A DNA stretch of 9,092 nucleotides, taken from the NCBI GenBank assembly GCA_945903925.1, contig CAMDPJ010000083.1:1-9092 (forward strand), read 5' to 3'. The position numbers and the translations under genes are program-made. Origin of the DNA: Chryseobacterium gleum (GTDB taxonomy: Bacteria > Bacteroidota > Bacteroidia > Flavobacteriales_C > GCA-002722245). Each line of letters opens with the position of its first letter. The stretch's first letter is position 1. The notes under the pieces were generated by a model. That model did not search any database. It saw only the letters and a list, made by a program, of their open reading frames with translations, and was not told the DNA's origin. This document shows positions 1 to 6,136 of the stretch, in pieces.

Positions 1-158
1 TTGGCGCTCACTAAACTTTTAACCGTTTCGCGGTCTAAGCTTTCCAATCCGGCCTGCACAGGCTTAAAATAATCGGCTTGTAAAGCCTCTACTAAAATAG
101 CAGAAACAATAGTCTTACCTACATCTGTGCTAATACCTGTGACAAAGATTTTGCGCAT
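1..158 (-). CDS. bioD: Dethiobiotin synthetase, N-terminal part (runs off the left edge)
   Basis: BioD makes dethiobiotin from 7,8-diaminononanoate, CO2 and ATP, the step before biotin synthase; it is a cytosolic enzyme. Only the first 52 codons are in the window. The protein starts MRKIFVTGISTDVGKT, which carries the P-loop of the family (G-x-x-T-x-V-G-K-T, residues 8-16). About 15 residues further comes YFKPVQAG (residues 30-37), the conserved substrate-side segment with the Lys of the KPxQxG motif. The two motifs and their spacing fit BioD better than the related CobQ/CobB or MinD-type P-loop proteins. The ATG at 158 is the only sensible start: it lies just before the P-loop strand, as in complete family members. 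The gene follows the secreted TPM gene by 17 bp on the same strand. A perfect TAnnTTTG box lies in that gap, so bioD may be transcribed separately. Other bio genes are expected beyond base 1 but cannot be seen. Confidence 0.93.
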   Translation of the reverse strand, partial: MRKIFVTGISTDVGKTIVSAILVEALQADYFKPVQAGLESLDRETVKSLVSA

Positions 159-162
159 GTGG

Positions 163-170
163 CAAATATA
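163..170 (-). promoter_or_regulatory. Candidate -7 promoter box upstream of bioD
   Basis: On the minus strand this reads TATATTTG, an exact match to the Bacteroidota -7 consensus TAnnTTTG. It ends 4 bp before the bioD ATG, so a transcript from it would begin at or next to the start codon (leaderless or nearly so). No TTTG or TTG is found at the usual 19-20 bp upstream; that position lies inside the glycine-rich 3' end of the preceding gene. The call therefore rests on one box only, and a chance match in AT-rich DNA is possible. Confidence 0.35.
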
Positions 171-175
171 GGAAA

Positions 176-997
176 TTACCAATCACCTCCTGCACCGCCG
201 CCACCAAAACTAACACCACCAAATCCGCCGAAGCTGCTTCCGCCGCCGCCACCTCCGCCCCAGCTACCTCGGCCTGATGAGTTACTCATCATTGAAACTA
301 GCCATAAGGCAGCCCAAAAACTTGTGCCATTAGTACGAGCGTATGAACGCGCAGAAAATAGTTTAAATCCTATCACCGCCAATGCGATGATTACAATAAA
401 TATTATCGAAGTATAATCAACCTTTTTGTGAACATTGGTTTCTTTGTATTCGCCCTGCGCTAAGGGAATCAGCAAATCTAATCCCGCACTAATTCCGCCA
501 AACATATTACCCCCTTTGAATTGCGGATTCATGAAATTTCTAACAATATCAGATGATTGGGCATCGGTGATAGCGCCCTCTAAACCTCTACCTACCGCGA
601 TAAAAGTAGTACGCGGGCCGTTAGTTTCTGTTGGTTTAATCAACACTACTACACCATTGTCTTTATCGGCTTTACCAACGCCCCATTTCTCACCAAGTTC
701 AGTGGCAAATTGCGCTTTATCTGCGCCACACATATCGGCAACAATTACTACCACAATTTGATTGCTAGTAGAATCATCAAACAATTGTAAGCGTTGTTCT
801 AATGATGAAATTTCTTCTTGAGATAAAACGCCAGCTTGATCGGTAACGTAATAAGGACGTTGCGTTGGTTTCTCGGGAATACAGTTTTGCGCTAATACAG
901 AAAATGTACTAAACAAAAACAAAAGGATGAGGTTGCTTCTACTGCGGGTGCGCAGCATCGCAATTGCGAACTGCGTTTTAGCCGAAAGAGATTTCAT
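176..997 (-). CDS. Secreted/membrane-anchored TPM-domain protein with Gly-rich tail (YgcG-like)
   Basis: This 273-residue protein has a signal peptide (hydrophobic core about residues 22-35, likely cleavage after VLA, residues 34-36). A TPM domain follows at about residues 48-180. It starts YYVTDQAGVLS, includes NGVVVLI (114-120) and ends in a helix after GGISAGLDLL. A transmembrane helix lies at about 194-213, and the tail (242-273) is very rich in glycine and ends GGDW. This layout is typical of YgcG-like proteins: the TPM domain is outside the cytoplasmic membrane and the helix anchors it. The TPM domain was called a phosphatase in some plant work, but its role in bacteria is unsettled. 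The gene overlaps the preceding TPM gene by 20 bp. A second start at 958 (residue 14) would remove the overlap and give a more usual short signal-peptide n-region; the sequence does not decide between them. The lemA-TPM-TPM order suggests one functional unit. Confidence 0.88.
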   Translation of the reverse strand: MKSLSAKTQFAIAMLRTRSRSNLILLFLFSTFSVLAQNCIPEKPTQRPYYVTDQAGVLSQEEISSLEQRLQLFDDSTSNQIVVVIVADMCGADKAQFATELGEKWGVGKADKDNGVVVLIKPTETNGPRTTFIAVGRGLEGAITDAQSSDIVRNFMNPQFKGGNMFGGISAGLDLLIPLAQGEYKETNVHKKVDYTSIIFIVIIALAVIGFKLFSARSYARTNGTSFWAALWLVSMMSNSSGRGSWGGGGGGGSSFGGFGGVSFGGGGAGGDW

Positions 998-1412
998 TAT
1001 TCAATTCGTTTTTATCGTTAGATTGATAAGGAAAATGTTCTTTAAGTTGCAAGCCGGCCAATTGAATTCCTTCGCTCAAGCCCTCAGTAAATTTCTCTTG
1101 TTTAAAATTAGAAATCACCAAGTCTTTAACGTTGTTCCAAAAGTCGGCAGGCACTTTTGCATTGATACCAGCATCGCCAATCACCGCAAACTTTTTATCG
1201 CTTACCGACAAATAAAACAGCACACCATTGCGGAGTGCTGTTTTGTGCATTTCTAAATATTTGAAGATGTATGCGGCTCTGTCGAGCACTTCAATTTTGC
1301 ATTTATTTTCTATATGAACTCTAATTTCACCTGATGTGTTGAACTCGGCTGCCTCAATAGCATTTACTACTTGTTGGCGTGCTTCTTCAGAAAATAAATC
1401 TTTAGCGTTCAT
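978..1412 (-). CDS. Cytosolic TPM-domain protein
   Basis: This 144-residue protein is a stand-alone TPM domain with no signal peptide and no membrane helix. Family marks are the early TSGEIRVHIE strand (residues 26-35), RNGVLFYLS (61-69) and the IGDAGIN turn (78-84), followed by a helical C-terminal half. The start was set at the ATG at 1412, which lies one base after the lemA stop. A TTG at 1424 is in frame but would overlap lemA by 11 bp and add only MVNK. The ATG gives the usual beginning of this family (short polar stretch, then a helix before SGEIRV). Lying between lemA and the secreted TPM gene, it is probably translated from the same mRNA. TPM proteins of this kind are often encoded beside lemA in Bacteroidota; the biochemical role is not established. 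The family call is secure, the function is open. Confidence 0.88.
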   Translation of the reverse strand: MNAKDLFSEEARQQVVNAIEAAEFNTSGEIRVHIENKCKIEVLDRAAYIFKYLEMHKTALRNGVLFYLSVSDKKFAVIGDAGINAKVPADFWNNVKDLVISNFKQEKFTEGLSEGIQLAGLQLKEHFPYQSNDKNELNNEISFG

Positions 1413-1413
1413 C

Positions 1414-2019
1414 TTATTTACCAAAATCTACATTGGGCACTTCATCTGCGCCAGCCTTTGCTGCGAAGTACGGTTTCTCTTCAAAACCAGCTAAAGCATT
1501 AAACAAGTTTCCAGGAATTTTTTGAATTCTCTTGTTGTAAGTTGCGGCGGTTTCGTTGAAGTAGTTGCGCTCAGTATTGATTCTGTTTTCAGTACCTTCC
1601 AACTGAGATTGCAAAGCCAAGAAATTTTGATTCGCTTTCAAATCAGGATACTGCTCAGCAACCACCAACAATCTTGAAATAGCTGAAGAAACCGCTCCTT
1701 GCGATTGTTCGAATTTTTGAATATCCTCAGCTTTCATGTTGCTTGGATCAATTTTCACTTGACCGACTGACGCACGAGCCTCTGTTACCTGAATCAATAC
1801 ATCGCTTTCGTGTTTAGCATAACCCTTAACTGTATTCACCAAATTAGGAATCAAATCGGCTCTGCGTTGATAAGCACTTTCTACTTTACCCCACTGGCCT
1901 TTTACATCTTCATTGGCACTCACAGTGCCGTTATACCAAACAACTCCCCACAAAACAATTATCCCAAGGATAACTCCGATAATTAAACCGGTACTGATTT
2001 TTCTTCCTGCAATTTCCAT
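1414..2019 (-). CDS. lemA: LemA family protein
   Basis: This is a 201-residue LemA protein of about the normal family length. A short N-terminal cytoplasmic segment is followed by one transmembrane helix (about residues 10-29) and then a long helical domain. Signature stretches are QRRADLIPNLVNTVKGYA (51-68) and YPDLKANQNFLALQSQLEG (124-142), both strongly conserved in LemA. The topology, short inside and helical bundle outside, is as known for the family. The molecular role is unclear; LemA genes are commonly paired with TPM or membrane-protease genes, and an envelope-related role is often assumed. The ATG at 2019 has no Shine-Dalgarno; the leader just before it is A/T-rich, as usual in this phylum. 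It follows htpG by 34 bp, with no clear terminator in the gap, and is followed after one base by the cytosolic TPM gene. The tight lemA-TPM linkage is good evidence for co-expression. Confidence 0.93.
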   Translation of the reverse strand: MEIAGRKISTGLIIGVILGIIVLWGVVWYNGTVSANEDVKGQWGKVESAYQRRADLIPNLVNTVKGYAKHESDVLIQVTEARASVGQVKIDPSNMKAEDIQKFEQSQGAVSSAISRLLVVAEQYPDLKANQNFLALQSQLEGTENRINTERNYFNETAATYNKRIQKIPGNLFNALAGFEEKPYFAAKAGADEVPNVDFGK

Positions 2020-2053
2020 TTTTTAAAATTTTAGTTGTGCTATACTAATTCTA

Positions 2054-3907
2054 TTACTTGATTAAATCAACACTGCGATTGATAAACTCTGTTAAATCTT
2101 TTCCTTTCAACAATCCTTGAGAAAGTAAAGCCAAATCGGCTGCTTGTTTTGCCAACGTTTTTTGAACGCTCTCATCTTTCTCTTGCAATATTTTAGAAAT
2201 CAAAGGATGGTTAGCATTCACCACCAAGTTGTAGTTTTCGGGCATAGAACCAAACATACTCATACCGCCACCGCCTGTAGCTTGCATCTCTTTCATACGA
2301 CGCATAAACTCACTTTGCGTAATCAACATTGGTTTTTCTTTTTCACTCAAGCTTTCAAAAACAACAGTGTATTTTCCAGCTTCAACTTGTGAAGTAATTA
2401 CCGGTTTTAATTTCTCTTCGTCTTCTTTACTTAATTTAGAAACTTGCGCTTCTTCTTTAGCAATCAACTTATCTAAAGTATCGGCATCAATACGTTTGAA
2501 AGTAACATTGGTATTTTGTTGTTCTAATTTGTTTAGCAAATGTGAGCTTAGCGGACTATCCATGATTAACACGTCGTATCCTCTTTCTTTCGCATTCTCT
2601 AAATAAGCATGGTGTTCTGTTTCGCTATGCGTATACAACACCACAGTTTTTCCATCTTTATCGGTTTGGGCAGCTTTTATTTTTTCTAAATATTCGTCGA
2701 ACAAGAAATATTCTCCAACTACATTTTTAAACAACATGAATTTCTTAGAACGCTCACCAAACTTCTCTTCGCTCAATGTTCCATAATCGATGAACACTTT
2801 AATATCATCCCATTTTTTTGCGTAATCTTCTCTGTTACTTTTGCACAATTCCTCTAATTTATCGGCCACTTTTTTAGTGATGTGGTTCGATATTTTTTTC
2901 ACGTTTTGATCGGCTTGTAAATAAGAACGAGAAACGTTTAAAGGTATATCTGGAGAATCTAACACACCGTGCAACAACATTAAGAATTCAGGTACAATTC
3001 CTTCCACTGAATCGGTCACGAAAACCTGGTTAGAATACAACTGAATTTTGTTTTTCTGCAACTCTAAATTCTTTTTCAATTTAGGGAAATACAATACGCC
3101 CGTTAAGTTGAAAGGATAATCTACGTTTAAGTGAATGTTGAATAAGGGATCTTCGAAAGTCATTGGATACAACTCGCGGTAGAAATCATTGTAATCGGCT
3201 TCTGTTAAATCAGCCGGACCTTTTTTCCACAACGGATTAGGATTGTTCACGATATTGTCTATCGTAACTTTTAAATCATCTTTGGCTTCCTCAAGGGTGC
3301 CAAACTTAATGGCAACAGGCAAGAAACGGCAATATTTATCTAGTAATTCTTTGATTTTATAATCTTCTAAATATTCTTTTGCATCATCTGTTAAGTGCAA
3401 AATAATATCTGTTCCTCTTTCTGCTTTAGGCTCGTCTTGTAAATCGTAATCGGTAGAACCTTCGCAAATCCATCTTGCACCTTTACTTCCTTCTTTAAAC
3501 GATTTAGAATAAACCTCTACTTTGCTTGATACCATGAACGCAGAGAAGAAACCCAAACCGAAATGGCCGATGATTCCTTCTGCCTTATCCTTGTATTTAT
3601 TCACGAATTCTTCTGCACCCGAAAAGGCAATTTGAGCAATATACTTTTCAATTTCTTCACCAGTCATACCAATACCATTATCACGAACGGTAAGGGTTTT
3701 GGCTTCTTTATCTAACAATACTTCAACTTGTAAATCGCCAATATCGCCTTGAGCTTCACCTACTGAAGAAAGTGTTTTTAATTTCTGACAAGCGTCTACT
3801 GCGTTAGAAACCAACTCTCTTAAAAAGATTTCTTGATCTGAATACAAGAAGCGTTTGATGATGGGAAAAATGTTTTCCGCCTGAACTTTAATATTTCCTT
3901 TAGACAT
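2054..3907 (-). CDS. htpG: Molecular chaperone HtpG (Hsp90 family)
   Basis: HtpG is the bacterial Hsp90, a cytosolic ATP-driven dimeric chaperone that remodels client proteins, usually with DnaK. This copy has 617 residues, close to the E. coli length, and looks intact. The N-terminal GHKL ATPase shows the catalytic Glu and Asn in ELVSNA (E31, N35), DNGIGM (D76-M81), the glycine-rich lid GHFGLGF (114-120) and T166 in RGTDI. The middle domain (about 190-410) carries the conserved ATPase-contacting Arg in PLNVSRSYLQ (R327). The C-terminal dimerisation part (about 490-617) contains the amphipathic MRRMKEMQ segment (535-542) and a short GGGG/Met-rich linker. The ATG at 3907 is preceded by an A-rich leader without Shine-Dalgarno. 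The gene starts the minus-strand run htpG-lemA-TPM-TPM-bioD and is divergent from the methyltransferase gene. I saw no CIRCE repeat, and heat control cannot be judged from the sequence. Confidence 0.98.
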   Translation of the reverse strand: MSKGNIKVQAENIFPIIKRFLYSDQEIFLRELVSNAVDACQKLKTLSSVGEAQGDIGDLQVEVLLDKEAKTLTVRDNGIGMTGEEIEKYIAQIAFSGAEEFVNKYKDKAEGIIGHFGLGFFSAFMVSSKVEVYSKSFKEGSKGARWICEGSTDYDLQDEPKAERGTDIILHLTDDAKEYLEDYKIKELLDKYCRFLPVAIKFGTLEEAKDDLKVTIDNIVNNPNPLWKKGPADLTEADYNDFYRELYPMTFEDPLFNIHLNVDYPFNLTGVLYFPKLKKNLELQKNKIQLYSNQVFVTDSVEGIVPEFLMLLHGVLDSPDIPLNVSRSYLQADQNVKKISNHITKKVADKLEELCKSNREDYAKKWDDIKVFIDYGTLSEEKFGERSKKFMLFKNVVGEYFLFDEYLEKIKAAQTDKDGKTVVLYTHSETEHHAYLENAKERGYDVLIMDSPLSSHLLNKLEQQNTNVTFKRIDADTLDKLIAKEEAQVSKLSKEDEEKLKPVITSQVEAGKYTVVFESLSEKEKPMLITQSEFMRRMKEMQATGGGGMSMFGSMPENYNLVVNANHPLISKILQEKDESVQKTLAKQAADLALLSQGLLKGKDLTEFINRSVDLIK

Positions 3908-4000
3908 AATTTAATTTTTTTGTTGTGGCGAAATTGCAACAGCCTTGCCAAGCGATTTTTTATGACACATTGACTTAATTTAAAGAATTAATAAGAAGAG

Positions 4001-4031
4001 TTGTCAGTTTAAATCGCAGAAACTATCTTTA
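4001..4031 (+). promoter_or_regulatory. Candidate promoter of the TylF-type methyltransferase gene
   Basis: TTG at 4001-4003 and TATCTTTA at 4024-4031 are separated by 20 bp, close to the Bacteroidota pattern TTTG-N19-20-TAnnTTTG (last base A instead of G). The -7 box ends 4 bp before the ATG at 4036, which predicts a leaderless or nearly leaderless transcript. The rest of the 128 bp divergent region (3908-4035) must also hold the htpG promoter on the minus strand, but no clear match was found there. Confidence 0.45.
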
Positions 4032-4035
4032 GCGC

Positions 4036-4800
4036 ATGAAGCAATTCATTAAAAATATTGCCGACAAAGCTGGCTATCAAATTTCAAAAAAAAATGATAG
4101 CCTTGTGAAAAACGGAATCCCTCTGGATATCGACGATGCTTTGTTCCTTAAGATATACCACGAATGCAAAGATTTTTCTTTCACCACCATTGAACCTCTA
4201 TTCTCGTTATACCAAAGTGTACGATATTTGATTGAAAATAATATTTCTGGTGATTTTGTAGAATGTGGCGTTTGGAAAGGTGGAAGTGCCATGCTTATCG
4301 CCAAAACATTAAAAGAATTGGGTGTTAGCGACAGAAAAATATTTCTATACGACACCTTTGAAGGCATGAGCGAACCAACAGCTAAAGACGTTGATTTTTT
4401 GGGCAATCTTGCTAAAAACCTTTTGGCAGAAACACCTAAAAACGAAGACAAATCGGTTTGGTGTTATAGCTCTCTTGATGAAGTAAAAAAGAATTTGCAC
4501 AGCTGCGGCTACCCTCAAGAAAACATCATTTTTGTTGAAGGAAAGGTAGAAAATACCATTCCACAAACGATTCCAAACACAATTGCATTATTAAGATTAG
4601 ACACCGATTGGTTTGAATCTACTTACCACGAATTAGTTCACCTCTACCCTATTTTGGTGAAAAATGGCGTTTTGATTATCGATGATTATGGTCATTGGAA
4701 AGGCGCTAAAGACGCCACCGACCAGTACTTTAAAGAGAATAAAGTTAAGATGTTGCTGAACAGAATTGATTATACGGTGAGGGCGGGAATTAAAATTTAA
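4036..4800 (+). CDS. TylF/MycF-type O-methyltransferase (macrocin O-methyltransferase family)
   Basis: This 254-residue protein is a class I SAM-dependent methyltransferase of the TylF/MycF type, whose studied members are metal-dependent enzymes that methylate sugar hydroxyls of macrolides. The SAM-binding loop is DFVECGVWKGGSA (73-85), followed by the acidic strand end LYDTFEGM (104-111). The family's metal and active-site segments are visible as RLDTDWFEST (187-196, with D189 and D191) and LIIDDYGHWKGA (213-224, with D216, D217 and H220). The length matches the family and no key motif is missing. No glycosyltransferase, polyketide or deoxysugar gene is nearby, so the acceptor is probably not a macrolide; methylation of a surface glycan or other carbohydrate is one possibility, but the sequence does not show it. 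The gene stands alone, divergent from htpG, and its stop codon is followed after 2 bp by a large inverted-repeat element. Confidence 0.88.
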   Translation: MKQFIKNIADKAGYQISKKNDSLVKNGIPLDIDDALFLKIYHECKDFSFTTIEPLFSLYQSVRYLIENNISGDFVECGVWKGGSAMLIAKTLKELGVSDRKIFLYDTFEGMSEPTAKDVDFLGNLAKNLLAETPKNEDKSVWCYSSLDEVKKNLHSCGYPQENIIFVEGKVENTIPQTIPNTIALLRLDTDWFESTYHELVHLYPILVKNGVLIIDDYGHWKGAKDATDQYFKENKVKMLLNRIDYTVRAGIKI

Positions 4801-4802
4801 TT

Positions 4803-4907
4803 GGCCTCATCCCCAGCCCTTCTCCAAAAGAGAAGGGTGACTGTGTTTAACAACTCTTTTCAAGCAGTGGCTCCCTTCTCTTTTGGAGAAGGGCTGGGGA
4901 TGAGGCC
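4803..4907. repeat. Paired 35 bp perfect inverted repeat, each arm with an internal hairpin
   Basis: Arms 4803-4837 and 4873-4907 are exact reverse complements over 35 bp, separated by a 35 bp spacer (4838-4872). Each arm also has its own stem: CCCTTCTC, a 5-base loop (CAAAA or TTTTG) and GAGAAGGG (4817-4837 and 4873-4893). The DNA or RNA can thus fold either as one long hairpin or as two smaller ones. ACTG and CAGT at the spacer edges could extend the stem past a small internal loop. The arms are 60% GC (21 of 35), clearly above the AT-rich surroundings. The element begins 2 bp after the methyltransferase stop and encodes nothing. It has no T-run at either end, so it is not a classical intrinsic terminator, though it could protect or end the mRNA. 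From memory, similar CCCTTCTC-containing palindromes recur between genes in Bacteroidota genomes; this was not checked. Confidence 0.9.
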
Positions 4908-4971
4908 TCTTAATAAAACACCACCACCAAAAAATTTAATGCTTAATTAATAATAAAATCCCCCTAAAATT

Positions 4972-5001
4972 TTTGCAAACTCACTTTTCTTAATACTTTT
5001 A
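4972..5001 (+). promoter_or_regulatory. Candidate ilvE promoter
   Basis: TTTG at 4972-4975 is followed after 18 bp by TACTTTTA at 4994-5001, a near match to TTTG-N19-20-TAnnTTTG. The predicted transcript would start around 5006-5010 and have a leader of roughly 20-25 bases before the ATG at 5029, containing an AGAGAAAAAG purine stretch. The inverted-repeat element lies just upstream and no operator or attenuator (leader peptide with Leu/Ile/Val codons) was seen. The remaining stretch 4908-4971 is AT-rich and holds nothing recognisable. Confidence 0.55.
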
Positions 5002-5028
5002 GAATATAGATACATAGAGAAAAAGCAA

Positions 5029-6084
5029 ATGAGTAGTATTAAAATCGAATTAGCCAAGCAATCAAAATTACATGAGCTTGACTTAGAGCACATTGTTTTC
5101 GGACACGAGTTTTCCGATCACATGTTTATTATGGATTATTATGATGGGGCGTGGAAAGATGCGCGTATTGTGCCTTTCGGACCAGTCTCAGTCTCTCCTG
5201 CTTTCCTCTCATTACACTACGCACAATCTATTTTTGAAGGATTAAAAGCTTTTTATACAGAAGACGGCGAAGTAGTAATATTCCGTCCGAAAGCCAATTT
5301 CAAGAGGTTAAACATCTCTGCCGATAGAATGTGTATTCCACAATTCGATGAGGCTTTTGTGTTAGATGCCTTGAAACAATTGGTAAATATCGACAAAGCA
5401 TGGGTTCCTAATGTAAAAGGAGCGTCGTTGTATATCCGTCCGATTATCTATGCAACCGACGAATTCATTGGTGTTAAACCATCTTCAACTTATAGATTCA
5501 TCATTTTCTGCTCGCCAGTAAATAAATATTACGATGCGCCAGTTAAGGTGAAAATTGAAGAGCATTACACTCGCGCAGCAGCTGGTGGTGTTGGTTTCGC
5601 AAAAACTGCGGGTAACTACGCAGCTTCATTGTATCCAACTAAATTGGCGCAGAAAGAAGGTTTTGATCAATTGATTTGGACCGATGCCAAAGAACATAAG
5701 TACATTGAAGAATCGGGTACTATGAACTTGATGGTAAACATTGGTGGTACTATCATTACACCTCTAGCTGGAGATACTATCCTTTCGGGAATCACGCGCG
5801 ACACGGTTTTAACAATCGCTCGCGACTGGGGAATGAAGGTAGAAGAAAGAAATCTTTCTGTTGATGAAGTAATGGCAGCTTTGCATGCTGGCACTTTATT
5901 AGAAGTTTTTGGAACAGGCACAGCGGTAACCATTTGCCACATTAGTCACATTGGCTACAAAGGCACCACTTACGAATTACCTGCCATTGAAAACAGAGAT
6001 TTCAGCAATAAAGTAAACGACCACTTGGCCAACATTCGAAAAGGAACTGAAAAAGATAAGTTCGGATGGATTGAGAAAGTATAA
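5029..6084 (+). CDS. ilvE: Branched-chain amino acid aminotransferase
   Basis: This PLP enzyme interconverts leucine, isoleucine and valine with their 2-oxo acids, using glutamate/2-oxoglutarate; it does the last step of their synthesis and the first step of breakdown, in the cytosol. The 351-residue length and pattern fit the larger form of class IV aminotransferases (mammalian BCAT/ilvE type II) rather than the approximately 310-residue E. coli form. Family marks are the YAQSIFEGLKAF strand-helix (64-75), YIRP (135-138) and the PLP-binding Lys in GFAKTAGNYAAS (K192). Further marks are the Glu that pairs with the PLP ring nitrogen in EESGTMN (E228), ILSGITRDTV (251-260) and GTGTAV (285-290). 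The CxxC redox switch of mammalian enzymes is not present near the C-terminus. The gene has its own promoter and a strong terminator, so it is probably monocistronic; no other ilv or leu genes are in the window. Confidence 0.96.
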   Translation: MSSIKIELAKQSKLHELDLEHIVFGHEFSDHMFIMDYYDGAWKDARIVPFGPVSVSPAFLSLHYAQSIFEGLKAFYTEDGEVVIFRPKANFKRLNISADRMCIPQFDEAFVLDALKQLVNIDKAWVPNVKGASLYIRPIIYATDEFIGVKPSSTYRFIIFCSPVNKYYDAPVKVKIEEHYTRAAAGGVGFAKTAGNYAASLYPTKLAQKEGFDQLIWTDAKEHKYIEESGTMNLMVNIGGTIITPLAGDTILSGITRDTVLTIARDWGMKVEERNLSVDEVMAALHAGTLLEVFGTGTAVTICHISHIGYKGTTYELPAIENRDFSNKVNDHLANIRKGTEKDKFGWIEKV

Positions 6085-6088
6085 GATG

Positions 6089-6125
6089 AAATCCCTTCCG
6101 TTAGCTAACGGAAGGGATTTTTTTT
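6089..6125 (+). terminator. Intrinsic terminator after ilvE
   Basis: Bases 6089-6120 form a perfect 32-base palindrome (half-site AAATCCCTTCCGTTAG), which folds into a stem of about 14 bp with a TAGC-centred loop. A run of eight T at 6118-6125 follows directly. It begins 4 bp after the ilvE stop and is a textbook rho-independent terminator for the plus strand. The A-rich left side offers only a short T run on the other strand. The next gene starts 11 bp beyond the T-run, so that gene's promoter would have to overlap the terminator. Confidence 0.93.
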
Positions 6126-6136
6126 GAAATGCAATT

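Noticed and set aside
159..416. Proline-rich 85-residue reading frame on the plus strand
   Set aside because: It is the antisense of the glycine-rich tail of the secreted TPM gene: GGN codons read backwards give Pro-rich sequence. It has no family pattern of its own.
1413..1424. TTG start at 1424 for the cytosolic TPM protein
   Set aside because: It would overlap lemA by 11 bp and add only four residues; the ATG at 1412, one base after the lemA stop, fits the family start.
2020..2053. Terminator between htpG and lemA
   Set aside because: Only a short AAAATTTT palindrome is present, without a GC stem, so it is not supported.
3961..4010. TGACA/TGTCA motifs in the htpG-methyltransferase divergent region as a heat-shock operator
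   Set aside because: The arms are only 5 bp, about 36 bp apart, and the copies are imperfect. This is not a CIRCE or other operator I can name, and chance is a sufficient explanation.
4803..4907. Inverted repeat as a plain rho-independent terminator or a CRISPR-like repeat
   Set aside because: There is no T-run after either end, the arms are inverted rather than direct, and there is only one pair, so neither reading fits well.
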